The notes: generated by a model not told the origin, from the sequence alone. Positions 1 through 7,489 are shown, counted from the first letter of the stretch. The stretch is 12,195 bases of DNA from Marinagarivorans sp. UBA5868 (GCA_002432095.1 DJFQ01000226.1:28889-41083); one strand, 5' to 3'. Translations and numbers: made by a program.

Positions 1-195
1 GCGGAAGCCATAGCCGCAACAGACGGGTTGGGATATCGGATTTTTCTCGTGCGTCGCTATCTCGCCATGGATGTCATTCTGCCCTACGTTTTTTGGATCA
101 CGGTGTTGGCATTTCTCTTGGATTACGCATTGCGCAAAATTTCTCAGATATGTTATCCGTGGTTTCACGCGCAGATAAATTCTGCAGAAAACTAA
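1..195 (+). CDS. ABC transporter permease, C-terminal fragment (probable guanidine importer)
   Basis: The reading frame is open from base 1 to a TAA at 193-195 and gives the last 64 residues of a protein whose start lies outside the window. It opens with EAIAATDGLGYRIFLVRRYL, the cytoplasmic loop typical of NitT/TauT-type inner-membrane permeases that contacts the ATPase. One hydrophobic span follows (about residues 24-44 of the fragment), then a short polar tail. The ATPase gene begins 13 bases after the stop, so both are co-transcribed and probably form one importer. The operon context (DUF1989 pair, carboxylase, guanidine-II riboswitch) suggests that guanidine or a related small cationic nitrogen compound is carried. 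The substrate is inference; permease identity rests on the loop, the hydrophobic span and the adjacent ATPase. Confidence 0.8.
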   Translation, partial: AEAIAATDGLGYRIFLVRRYLAMDVILPYVFWITVLAFLLDYALRKISQICYPWFHAQINSAEN

Positions 196-208
196 TAGGG
201 CTGTTGCA

Positions 209-1018
209 ATGGCGTTAATAAAAATTCGCAATGTTTGGAAAGAATACGGCAATCAGGTCGTTTTGGAGCAAATCAATAAGGATGTGGAAGAGGGCGAATT
301 TATTACCATCGTCGGAGCCTCTGGTTGTGGCAAAACAACGTTCCTGAAGCTGCTTTTAGGTACGGAATCGATTAGTCGTGGCGCTCTGCTGCTTGATGGC
401 AAACCTCTGCCAGGAGAGCCGGGGCCGGAGCGCGGAATCGTTTTTCAGCGCTATTCTGTGTTTCCTCATTTAAGTGTGTTGGGTAATGTGATCTTATCCA
501 TCGAATTGGAAAAAAGCCGTTTGCTGGGCCGCCTCTTCGGAAAGTCGCGCAAACATGCTGAGCAGACAGCAAAAGATATGATTGAGGCTGTTGGTTTGAG
601 CCATGCGCTGAATAAATATCCCCATGAATTATCCGGTGGCATGCAGCAACGTTTGGCGTTGGCGCAATCGTTGATCAAACGCCCGCGTATTCTATTATTG
701 GACGAACCTTTTGGAGCGCTCGACCCCGGCATAAGGGCTGATATGCACCAGTTGGTTTTGTCGCTGTGGCGCGAGTACAAATTAACCGTTTTTATGATTA
801 CCCATGACATCAAAGAAGGCTTCTACTTAGGTACGCGACTTTGGGTGTTCGATAAGTGCCGGTTCGATCCTCAAGCACCAAATGCATACGGTGCGCAGAT
901 TACCTACGATCTCCCGGTTGGTCAGAATGACCGAAGCATTTTGAAAAAAATTACGGGTGCAAGTGGTCAGCAAAATATGGGGCAAAAAATCACTGTAATT
1001 AAAGGAGGCTTGGCGTGA
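209..1018 (+). CDS. ABC transporter ATP-binding protein of the guanidine/urea-carboxylase-linked importer
   Basis: This 269-residue cytoplasmic ATPase would power the importer whose permease ends just upstream. All motifs are intact: Walker A GASGCGKT (residues 36-43), Q-loop Gln80 in VFQRYSVFPHLSV, signature LSGGMQQR (141-148), Walker B ILLLDE (161-166), D-loop ALD (170-172) and switch His199 in ITHD. Sequence and length fit the NitT/TauT (nitrate/taurine/sulfonate) group. The roughly 65 residues after the H-loop form the variable tail common in this group. The ATG at 209 is preceded only by a weak AGGG (197-200), so translation may be coupled to the permease, which ends 13 bases earlier. 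Its stop overlaps the next start by four bases (GTGA, 1015-1018). ATPase identity is certain; guanidine as the cargo is inferred from neighbours. Confidence 0.93.
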   Translation: MALIKIRNVWKEYGNQVVLEQINKDVEEGEFITIVGASGCGKTTFLKLLLGTESISRGALLLDGKPLPGEPGPERGIVFQRYSVFPHLSVLGNVILSIELEKSRLLGRLFGKSRKHAEQTAKDMIEAVGLSHALNKYPHELSGGMQQRLALAQSLIKRPRILLLDEPFGALDPGIRADMHQLVLSLWREYKLTVFMITHDIKEGFYLGTRLWVFDKCRFDPQAPNAYGAQITYDLPVGQNDRSILKKITGASGQQNMGQKITVIKGGLA

Positions 1019-1734
1019 CGAATATCCTGTACAGCTACACGCTGCCGGGCGCTGGTCATTGGTCGCTGCGCATGCGGCGAGGTCATTGTCTTAAATTAAC
1101 TGATGTGGAGGGCGGCGCGAATCTCGGTATGTTGATGTATAACCCAGAGGATCTGCTCGAACGTTACAACGCGCCGGATACGCTTAAATGCCAACATACG
1201 TTTAAGCTAACCAAAGGACACTGCCTGTATTCCGATATGGGCCGAATTTTTTGTTCAATTATTGAAGACACGGTCGGTTGGCACGAGACGGTGTGTGGTA
1301 ACAGCAATGCGCAGCTGATTTCCGAACGCTGGGGGATGAGGGATTACCAGCGCGACCGCAATCTGTGGAAGCAGAATGGCTACGATAGTTTTCTGGTTGA
1401 GCTGGCAAAATATGGCTTGAATGGGCGCGATATGGCTGCAAACCTAAACTGGTTTAGTCGGGTTGATGTGAGCGATCAAGGAATACTGAATTTGCGTGAG
1501 GGAAATTCCCCTGTGGGATCTTCGGTAACGCTTAGATTCGAACTGGATACGTTGATTGTGATGCATACGTGTCCGCATCCATTAAACCGTAGCGCTGAAT
1601 ATCCGCGCAAGCCTGTACTCGCGGAAATATTCTGTGCCGACCCCGTAACTGAAGATGATTTCTGCCGGAATTATTGTGCCGAAAACCGAAGAGGGTTTAC
1701 CAATAACGATCTTTATTATTTCGGTATGCAATAG
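1015..1734 (+). CDS. Carboxyguanidine deiminase subunit, DUF1989 family (urea carboxylase-associated protein 1, UAAP1)
   Basis: The product is a 239-residue soluble DUF1989 protein. The family occurs as a UAAP1/UAAP2 pair beside urea/guanidine carboxylase. Published work on guanidine degradation assigns such a pair (CgdAB) the conversion of carboxyguanidine to allophanate plus ammonia; I do not know which letter belongs to this one. Family signatures are [14 protein letters not shown] (about 30-43), a Cys/His-rich core with Cys59, His61, His90 and Cys94 (WHETVCGN), NLNWF, and the C-terminal HTCPHPLN (His184, Cys186, His188). The Cys and His residues could bind metal, which is inference. The GTG start at 1015 overlaps the ATPase stop by four bases and has a strong AAGGAGG at 1002-1008. 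It is longer than its partner downstream. Family assignment is firm; the role follows from the operon type. Confidence 0.85.
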   Translation: MTNILYSYTLPGAGHWSLRMRRGHCLKLTDVEGGANLGMLMYNPEDLLERYNAPDTLKCQHTFKLTKGHCLYSDMGRIFCSIIEDTVGWHETVCGNSNAQLISERWGMRDYQRDRNLWKQNGYDSFLVELAKYGLNGRDMAANLNWFSRVDVSDQGILNLREGNSPVGSSVTLRFELDTLIVMHTCPHPLNRSAEYPRKPVLAEIFCADPVTEDDFCRNYCAENRRGFTNNDLYYFGMQ

Positions 1735-1757
1735 CCAACCGTTTTGGAGATGACACT

Positions 1758-2396
1758 ATGATTCGGGAAAGCAATCTGGACCCTAAGTCCGCGATCGTGC
1801 GGGAGGTGGTTAGGGCGGGTGACTATTGGTTGCGAGAGCTAAAAACAGGTCAGACCATGCGCATCCTGGATTTGGAAGGTAATCAGGCCGCGGATACATT
1901 GTTTTACAACGCCGCTAACCCCAGCGAACGCTACAGCGCGATGGAAACAGTGCGTGAGCAGGGTGGAATTTATTTGACCGCGGGGAGCCAATTGCGCTCC
2001 AACCTCAATAACGTCATGTTGGAAATTACCGCCGATACCTGCGGCCGCCACGATACTCTCGGTGGAGCTTGCGCGACGGAAAGCAACACAGTGCGCTACG
2101 CTCTGGATAAGCGCTGTATGCACGCCTGCCGCGACAGCTGGATGCTCGCCCTCGCCGAGCACGAGCATTTGGGAATCAGCAAGCGCGATATTACACACAA
2201 CATCAATTTTTTTATGAATGTTCCGGTAACCAAGGATGGCGGTTTAACATTTGCTGATGGTATTTCCGCACCGGGCAAATATGTGGAAATGCGGGCGAAG
2301 ATGGACGTAATTGTATTGATCTCCAATTGCCCACAGTTAAATAACCCCTGCAATGCCTATAACCCAACACCAATCGAATTGTTGATCTGGAATTAA
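1758..2396 (+). CDS. Carboxyguanidine deiminase subunit, DUF1989 family (urea carboxylase-associated protein 2, UAAP2)
   Basis: This 212-residue soluble protein is the second DUF1989 member of the pair. It shares the motif order of the preceding gene: [15 protein letters not shown], then [11 protein letters not shown] with Cys95, His98 and Cys105, then [10 protein letters not shown], then [18 protein letters not shown] near the C-terminus (Cys191). In the family these proteins work together as carboxyguanidine deiminase, producing allophanate from the carboxylase product. Parallel motifs in adjacent genes indicate an old duplication that became a heteromer. TGGAGA at 1745-1750 serves as ribosome binding site for the ATG at 1758, 23 bases after the previous stop. 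The stop at 2394-2396 lies only seven bases before the first riboswitch hairpin, so the carboxylase has no evident promoter of its own. Confidence 0.85.
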   Translation: MIRESNLDPKSAIVREVVRAGDYWLRELKTGQTMRILDLEGNQAADTLFYNAANPSERYSAMETVREQGGIYLTAGSQLRSNLNNVMLEITADTCGRHDTLGGACATESNTVRYALDKRCMHACRDSWMLALAEHEHLGISKRDITHNINFFMNVPVTKDGGLTFADGISAPGKYVEMRAKMDVIVLISNCPQLNNPCNAYNPTPIELLIWN

Positions 2397-2403
2397 CTTT
2401 TTT

Positions 2404-2458
2404 CGCGACTAGGACGACCTGATCGCGGTAACTGAATCCGGGACGACCCGCATAGGAA
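2404..2458 (+). promoter_or_regulatory. Guanidine-II (mini-ykkC) riboswitch controlling the carboxylase start
   Basis: Two hairpins fill the gap before the carboxylase gene. Hairpin 1 (2404-2427) pairs CGCGACTAGG with CCTGATCGCG around an ACGA loop (2414-2417), with one C-A mismatch and one T-G wobble. Hairpin 2 (2439-2450) pairs CGGG with CCCG around a second ACGA loop (2443-2446). The linker is 11 bases. Paired stem-loops each capped by ACGR are the defining feature of the guanidine-II riboswitch, in which the loops kiss and bind guanidine. The ribosome binding site AGGAA (2454-2458) starts four bases after hairpin 2, four bases ahead of the ATG at 2463, so control is probably translational, with guanidine raising initiation. 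Seen directly: both stems, both loops and the spacing. From known families: the class and its ligand. Confidence 0.88.
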
Positions 2459-2462
2459 TTTT

Positions 2463-5400
2463 ATGTTCAGTAAAGTTCTGATCGCCAATCGCGGCGCAAT
2501 CGCCGTGCGTGTTATCAAAACATTAAAAAAAATGGGTATAAGCAGCGTTGCAATATATGCTGAGGCCGATGCCCATGCGCCTCATGTGACGATGGCAGAT
2601 GAAGCCTGGCCGCTGGGTGAGGGTGCAGCAGCACAAACCTATCTCGATCAAAACAAAATATTCAATGTATTGCAGAAATCCGGCGCACAAGCCGTGCATC
2701 CAGGTTATGGATTTCTCAGTGAAAACGCCGATTTTTGCCGTGCTTTAGCCGAGCAGGGCATTGTATTTATTGGGCCGACGCCGGAGCAGATGATCGCATT
2801 TGGCCTGAAGCATGAAGCGCGGGCGCTGGCGCAGCAAAGCGGCGTCCCGTTATTGCCGGGCACTGGTCTGATGCCATCTCTCGAAACAGCGGTTGAGCAG
2901 GCTCACATAATCGGCTATCCGGTTATGCTGAAAAGCACGGCAGGTGGCGGCGGTATCGGCATGCAGATCTGTTGCGATGAGCAGCAGCTGCGGAATTCCT
3001 GGCAGAGCATTAAGCGCCTTAGCGCCAATAACTTTGCTAATGAAGGCGTATTCATCGAAAAATATATCGAGTTGGCTCGCCACATTGAAGTGCAGATTTT
3101 TGGTAATGGCAAAGGTGATGTTTTGGTGTTAGGTGATCGGGATTGTTCCACCCAGCGCCGCCATCAAAAGGTAATTGAGGAGGCCCCTGCACCGAATATT
3201 CCAGCGGAGGTTCGCCAACGGTTGCACGAATGCGCCGCGCAGTTGGTGTCTGCTGTGCAGTACCGCGGCGCGGGTACAGTGGAATTTATTTACGATCGCA
3301 AAGAAGATTGTTTTTATTTTCTTGAAGTGAATACGCGATTACAAGTGGAGCATGGGGTCACCGAACTGATCTACCGGATTGACTTGGTGGAATGGATGGT
3401 ACGTCTTGCGGCTGGAGAGATGGCGCCTTTTGCAGAAATAAAGTCGAGTCTGCATCCCCAAGGACATGCTATTCAGGCGCGCATTTATGCAGAAAATCCT
3501 GCCCGTGATTTTCAGCCTTCCACTGGGACTTTGAATGTAGTCTGCTGGCCGGAAGCGGACGGGCAAAATCTGCGGATTGATCATTGGATAGAATCGGGTT
3601 CGCTGATTTCCCCTTTTTACGATCCGATGCTTGGCAAAGTCATGGCGTGGGCGCCATCTCGACAGCAGGCGATTGTCCGCCTCACCGAAGCTTTGGCAAA
3701 AACTGTTCTCGATGGTGTAGTCACCAATCGGGATTACGTTTGGCACCTTCTGCAAACAGAAGTCTTGCGTAATGGTGAAATTCACACTCGCTATCTCAAT
3801 CATTTTTCCTATGTGCCGCTAAGTTGTGACGTGGTGGCGCCCGGCACAATGACCACAATTCAGGATTATCCTGGGCGACAGGGTTATTGGGATGTGGGAG
3901 TGCCGCCATCCGGGCCTTTTGACGATGTGGCATTTCGTATTGGCAACCGTTTGTTAGGCAACCCAGAAGGTGCAGCGGGGCTGGAAATCACTTTTAACGG
4001 ACCTACGTTGAAATTTAATTGCGCGCAACAATTGGTGTTAACGGGCGCGCAATTGGATGCGACGCTGGACAGCGAACCGGTTGAATTTTACGAGACATTT
4101 TCTGTCGCACCTGGACAAGTTTTAAAACTCGGTAAAATCTCCAATGTTGGTGCGCGTGCATACTGCCTATTTAGCGGAGGCTTGGCTTGTGAGAATTACC
4201 TCGGCTCCAAAGCAACTTTCACCTTGGGGCAGTTTGGTGGGATAACGGGCAGTGCCTTGCGTACGGGAGATGTCTTAAATTTTCGCACCGTTACCGAAAT
4301 CCGCAAGCCCGCGGCCTTACCGAATGCTTTGCGCCCGACTTATTCCAATCACTGGATTTTGCGAGTTATTTACGGCCCGCACGGTGCACCTGATTTTTTT
4401 ACCAGCGAAGATATTGAGTTATTTTTCGCAAGTGAATGGCGGGTTCATTACAACTCCAGTCGCACCGGAATTCGACTCATTGGGCCGAAGCCTAAATGGG
4501 CGCGTTCAGACGGTGGCGAAGCGGGAATGCACCCGTCGAATATTCACGATAATGCCTATGCTGTGGGCAGTGTGGATTTTACCGGTGATATGCCGGTAAT
4601 TCTCGGTCCCGATGGACCATCGCTCGGCGGGTTCGTCTGTCCAGCCACGGTGATTGCGGCTGATTTATGGCAATTGGGGCAGTTGCGTGCGGGGGACACT
4701 GTTAAGTTTGTGCCGATTTCCATTGGCGATGCGGTGATGTTGAAGCAGCATCAGCAACAGGCTATCACCGAGTTGGAATCTTTACATATGGCGGTTCCGA
4801 TTGCGGAGGTGGCGTCGCCAATTATCAAAACAATTCCGGCAGATCAAAATGGCGTGCAGGTTATTTACCGCCCTTCCGGCGAGCAACATTTGCTGATCGA
4901 ATACGGCCCTCAGCAACTGGATTTGGCACTGCGGTTTCGTGCTCACGCTTTGATGCTGTGGTTGCAAGAGCGGAAACGTGTGGAACCGCTCTTGCACGAT
5001 GCACTTATCGACTTAACCCCCGGAGTGCGCTCGCTGCAAGTGCACTACGACCCTCTGCAATTACCGCTCGATGCCTTGATGAAATATCTCGATACCGCAG
5101 AGAGAGAGCTGCAGAATATCGAGTCGCTCCAGGTTCCCTCGCGCATTGTGCATCTACCTCTTAGTTGGGATGACGACGCATGCCGCTTAGCAGTGCAAAA
5201 ATATATGCAGTCGGTCCGCAAAGACGCGCCCTGGTGCCCGAGCAACATCGAATTTATTCGCCGTATTAACGGTCTTGATTCCCTCGACGACGTCAAGAGA
5301 ATCGTCTTTGATGCAAGTTATGTGGTGATGGGGTTGGGTGACGTTTATCTGGGAGCGCCGGTGGCAACGCCGTTGGATCCACGCCATCGATTAGTGACCA

Positions 5401-6083
5401 CCAAATACAACCCGGCGCGCACATGGACGGCGGAGAATTCCGTCGGCATCGGTGGTTCTTATATGTGCATTTACGGCATGGAGGGCCCCGGCGGCTACCA
5501 GTTTGTCGGACGCACGTTGCAGATGTGGAACCGCCACCGGCAGACGCGCGAATTTACTAAGCCTTGGCTGCTGCGATTTTTTGATCAAATCCGCTTTTAT
5601 GAAGTGACCGCTGAAGAATTACAAAAGATCCGCCGAGATTTTCCTCATGGCCGGTACCCATTGAAGATTGAAGAAACCCATTTTTCTCTCGCGGATTACC
5701 GCGACTTTTTGGCACGTGAGCAATCGTCAATCAATGCCTTTATCGATACACGCAACGCCGCCTTCGCCGAAGAGTTGCAGCGCTGGGTGGATTCTGGACA
5801 AATGCAATTCGACACAATTGAAATCACCGCGGATGCCACGGAAGCGACTGAGCTGGACGAGGATTGCCATCTGGTGGAGAGTCCGGTGGCCGGAAATATC
5901 TGGCAGTTATTGGTAAAACCGGGTGACAAAATTGCTGTCGGCGACACTCTGTGCGTGTTGGAATCCATGAAAATGGAAATCGAGGTCTGCGCTGCCGAGG
6001 CTGGCACTGTGACGAAGGTATTAAGGCAAGAGGGTCAAGCGGTGGCGGCGGGGCAAGCGTTGATGGTACTTGTGGCTAATTAG
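2463..6083 (+). CDS. Biotin-dependent guanidine carboxylase (urea carboxylase family)
   Basis: At 1206 residues this is a full-length single-chain carboxylase that would use ATP and bicarbonate to carboxylate guanidine (or urea). An N-terminal biotin carboxylase (about 1-445) has the ATP-grasp glycine loop KSTAGGGGIGM (157-167) and EVNTRLQVEHGVTE (288-301). A KipA-like carboxyltransferase half follows (about 457-770, opening APGTMTTIQDYPG), then a KipI-like half (about 800-1110, with TTKYNPARTWT and GMEGPGGYQFVGRT). The biotinyl domain (about 1135-1206) carries ESMKMEIE with the biotin Lys at 1170. A fused amidase (allophanate hydrolase) domain, as in yeast urea amidolyase, is absent. Guanidine is favoured over urea because a guanidine-II riboswitch precedes the gene and the CgdAB-type pair sits upstream. 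Asn1023 in QMWNR may be the residue separating guanidine from urea enzymes, but I cannot align it here. Confidence 0.9.
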   Translation: MFSKVLIANRGAIAVRVIKTLKKMGISSVAIYAEADAHAPHVTMADEAWPLGEGAAAQTYLDQNKIFNVLQKSGAQAVHPGYGFLSENADFCRALAEQGIVFIGPTPEQMIAFGLKHEARALAQQSGVPLLPGTGLMPSLETAVEQAHIIGYPVMLKSTAGGGGIGMQICCDEQQLRNSWQSIKRLSANNFANEGVFIEKYIELARHIEVQIFGNGKGDVLVLGDRDCSTQRRHQKVIEEAPAPNIPAEVRQRLHECAAQLVSAVQYRGAGTVEFIYDRKEDCFYFLEVNTRLQVEHGVTELIYRIDLVEWMVRLAAGEMAPFAEIKSSLHPQGHAIQARIYAENPARDFQPSTGTLNVVCWPEADGQNLRIDHWIESGSLISPFYDPMLGKVMAWAPSRQQAIVRLTEALAKTVLDGVVTNRDYVWHLLQTEVLRNGEIHTRYLNHFSYVPLSCDVVAPGTMTTIQDYPGRQGYWDVGVPPSGPFDDVAFRIGNRLLGNPEGAAGLEITFNGPTLKFNCAQQLVLTGAQLDATLDSEPVEFYETFSVAPGQVLKLGKISNVGARAYCLFSGGLACENYLGSKATFTLGQFGGITGSALRTGDVLNFRTVTEIRKPAALPNALRPTYSNHWILRVIYGPHGAPDFFTSEDIELFFASEWRVHYNSSRTGIRLIGPKPKWARSDGGEAGMHPSNIHDNAYAVGSVDFTGDMPVILGPDGPSLGGFVCPATVIAADLWQLGQLRAGDTVKFVPISIGDAVMLKQHQQQAITELESLHMAVPIAEVASPIIKTIPADQNGVQVIYRPSGEQHLLIEYGPQQLDLALRFRAHALMLWLQERKRVEPLLHDALIDLTPGVRSLQVHYDPLQLPLDALMKYLDTAERELQNIESLQVPSRIVHLPLSWDDDACRLAVQKYMQSVRKDAPWCPSNIEFIRRINGLDSLDDVKRIVFDASYVVMGLGDVYLGAPVATPLDPRHRLVTTKYNPARTWTAENSVGIGGSYMCIYGMEGPGGYQFVGRTLQMWNRHRQTREFTKPWLLRFFDQIRFYEVTAEELQKIRRDFPHGRYPLKIEETHFSLADYRDFLAREQSSINAFIDTRNAAFAEELQRWVDSGQMQFDTIEITADATEATELDEDCHLVESPVAGNIWQLLVKPGDKIAVGDTLCVLESMKMEIEVCAAEAGTVTKVLRQEGQAVAAGQALMVLVAN

Positions 6084-6094
6084 TATTAGCCACA
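6071..6094. terminator. 10-bp hairpin across the carboxylase stop codon, between convergent genes
   Basis: TGTGGCTAAT (6071-6080) and ATTAGCCACA (6085-6094) form a perfect 10-bp inverted repeat with a four-base loop. It contains the carboxylase stop codon and lies six bases beyond the stop of the small minus-strand gene. No run of T follows on either strand, so it is not a classic intrinsic terminator. It may stabilise the 3' ends of both converging transcripts or terminate them weakly. Confidence 0.4.
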
Positions 6095-6099
6095 GCAAA

Positions 6100-6264
6100 T
6101 TAAAATCTGTTGGAGTTGTAATTGTGTTGGAAAAAGCTTTGCACAGGGCCGGTGCGATCAATGTGCGGATGAATGATACCGTGATTGGGCGTAACGGAAC
6201 TCAAAATCAAGGTAATAGCCGCTTGAACTAGGACAATAAACAGTAATTCTTTGCGACGAAACAT
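6100..6264 (-). CDS. Small single-span membrane protein, 54 residues, unknown function
   Basis: On the minus strand an ATG (6264-6262) opens 54 codons ending at TAA (6102-6100). A good ribosome binding site, AGGAGT, sits seven bases upstream of the start, which is the main argument that the gene is real. The protein has a positive N-terminus (MFRRKE), one hydrophobic stretch (about residues 7-25) and a polar, His- and Asn-rich tail with no acidic residue after Asp36. By the positive-inside rule it would be an inner-membrane protein with its tail in the periplasm, or an exported peptide if the segment were cleaved. I do not recognise the family. It converges on the carboxylase gene, with 16 bases between the stops, and lies 305 bases after the BON gene on the same strand. 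Confidence 0.5.
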   Translation of the reverse strand: MFRRKELLFIVLVQAAITLILSSVTPNHGIIHPHIDRTGPVQSFFQHNYNSNRF

Positions 6265-6569
6265 GGCCTACTCCTAAATGGTCCAGAAAAAATCCAGCAA
6301 TATGTGGCACAGGCTGTTGGACTTGAGTAGTGCCTTCTGACGCCAGAGCAAAATAAAATAATTGCGCTGTAGCTGACGGTTTTGCGTCATCCGGTCTGTG
6401 CTCAAACAGATTCTGCCCACATATTGCTGGCAAACCGATTGATTATGAGAGTGTCCGCACGACACAACCTTGTTTGGTGCGAACAGGAAATCGCAAGCGA
6501 CTTCCCGGCTCCACCGGACAAAAATTCCGGCAGATCGCCACACGTCCTGTGCGACGGACAAAATTCTGA
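6265..6569. repeat. Non-coding stretch of 305 bases rich in inverted repeats
   Basis: No convincing gene lies between the small membrane protein gene and the BON gene. The stretch holds a perfect 14-bp inverted repeat, CCAGCAATATGTGG at 6294-6307 and CCACATATTGCTGG at 6417-6430, with 109 bases between the arms. Inside is TGACG-N6-CGTCA (6374-6389). Beyond it are three short hairpins: GTGTC/GACAC (6451-6465), GGAAATCGC/GCGACTTCC with one mismatch (6486-6505) and CCGGA/TCCGG (6514-6530). CGGACAAAA occurs twice, at 6515-6523 and 6555-6563. Read as minus-strand RNA, the 6486-6505 hairpin gains a G-U pair and a CUUG loop, suggesting an RNA from that strand. A small RNA, a MITE-like relic or the 5' leader of the small gene are all possible. 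Confidence 0.45.
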
Positions 6570-7172
6570 TTATTCGGCGAGCTGAACTACCGCTTGCTGG
6601 CTGTTATTGGATAAAACATCCAACTTGTCGATTACCTTTTTCACGCCTTGCGTATTTTTTACGATCCAATACGTTAAGACTTTTTCTGCTTCCGAACTTA
6701 CCGCTCCGCTCATTGTCACCACTCGATTGTGGGTTTCCACATCAATTTCCATGCCGCTGGTGACACGGTTGGCCAATAATTGCGAGCGCACTTTATTGGT
6801 AATGGTGACGTTGGAAAGTCGATGCTGACCAGCGTTGTCTATTTCTACTTCCTGGTAGTTTTGGCTCCACTGTTCCGGCGCCACCACCAGTTTATTAATA
6901 ACTTGGTCGATACCTTTAACACTTAATGCCAGCTGTTCCGCGAGCGACTTGCTCAGATCGGAATCCACGTAGCCTTTCAATATCGCGCAGTCGCCTTGAA
7001 TGTCGACACGCACGTCTTTGGATTGCAAATGTGAACTGAATAAAAAAGCACCTTCAATCACACCTTTTTGCCAATCCTGTAAATCCTCCGCCCAGACCTT
7101 TTGTCCAAAATTCTGCAGCATCAAAACAACTAAAGAGGTAATGCAAAAAACGCCGAATTTTTTATTTTTCAT
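6570..7172 (-). CDS. Exported protein with two BON domains (OsmY-like)
   Basis: The 200-residue product starts with a Sec signal peptide: MKNKK, a hydrophobic core, and a likely cleavage after VWA at residue 28. Two BON domains follow, about residues 33-97 and 120-187. Each shows the family pattern of a helix, a strand ending in G-[YA]-V-x-S (LKGYVDSD and MSGAVSSE), a helix, and a closing strand after G-[VI]-x-x-V (GIDQVINKLVV and GVKKVIDKLDV). BON proteins such as OsmY bind phospholipid surfaces in the periplasm and are often linked to envelope or osmotic stress. This role is family knowledge, not shown here. No clear ribosome binding site precedes the ATG at 7172; the start is chosen because the signal peptide follows directly. 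It is divergent from the kinase operon, which may also respond to the envelope, so a link is conceivable but unproven. Confidence 0.8.
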   Translation of the reverse strand: MKNKKFGVFCITSLVVLMLQNFGQKVWAEDLQDWQKGVIEGAFLFSSHLQSKDVRVDIQGDCAILKGYVDSDLSKSLAEQLALSVKGIDQVINKLVVAPEQWSQNYQEVEIDNAGQHRLSNVTITNKVRSQLLANRVTSGMEIDVETHNRVVTMSGAVSSEAEKVLTYWIVKNTQGVKKVIDKLDVLSNNSQQAVVQLAE

Positions 7173-7489
7173 TGGATGTCAGGGTTGAGTTCCAAAACGT
7201 TTAAGTGAAAACTGCCCGCTTTTAGCGGTTGGCATCAACCGGCTCTAATGATTGGCTCACCAATGCGCCTCATCCTGTTCGGGGTGTTCGCCACATAGCT
7301 GCTTTTGTGCCAGTTTTTAAAACCTTATAAAAATCAGATAGATAGAAGATATTTGCCATTCTGGAGAGAGTCTGCGGAGGCTGATATGTTGGCAAATGCC
7401 AACAGCAATTCACGGTTATTAGAAAAACCTCTTAAAAATCAAACAATTACATTGTTGCAAAATTGCAACGTGCGGTCAGGAAAATAGAC
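7173..7489. promoter_or_regulatory. Divergent intergenic region with paired palindromes upstream of the kinase
   Basis: These 317 bases separate the minus-strand BON gene from the plus-strand kinase operon and must hold both promoters. Two 16-bp palindromes of the same form occur: GTTGGCAAATGCCAAC (7388-7403) and GTTGCAAAATTGCAAC (7454-7469). Each has 7-bp arms and an AA centre, and the centres are 66 bases apart. A related shorter repeat, CGGTTG-N4-CAACCG, is at 7226-7241, overlapping a small hairpin CCGCT/AGCGG (7216-7228). I looked for a sigma-54 promoter (GG-N10-GC); the best match, near 7254, is off by one base. No convincing -35/-10 pair was found. Confidence 0.45.

Noticed and set aside
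6274..6561. 95-codon open frame on the minus strand in the repeat-rich stretch, and an overlapping 91-codon frame (6158-6433).
   Set aside because: The products are rich in Cys, Trp, His and Gln with no domain-like pattern, lack ribosome binding sites, overlap each other, and the second runs over the better-supported small membrane protein gene.
7252..7268. Possible sigma-54 promoter (TTGGCTC followed by TGC) upstream of the kinase.
   Set aside because: The spacing between GG and GC is nine bases rather than the required ten, and it lies over 220 bases from the start codon.
7305..7487. 60-codon plus-strand frame in the divergent intergenic region.
   Set aside because: There is no good ribosome binding site, the composition is not protein-like, and it runs through both palindromes and into the region just before the kinase start.
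7463..7489. Upstream TTG start for the kinase, adding nine residues.
   Set aside because: It lies inside a palindrome without a ribosome binding site; the ATG at 7490 has AGG nine bases upstream and leads straight into the first membrane segment.
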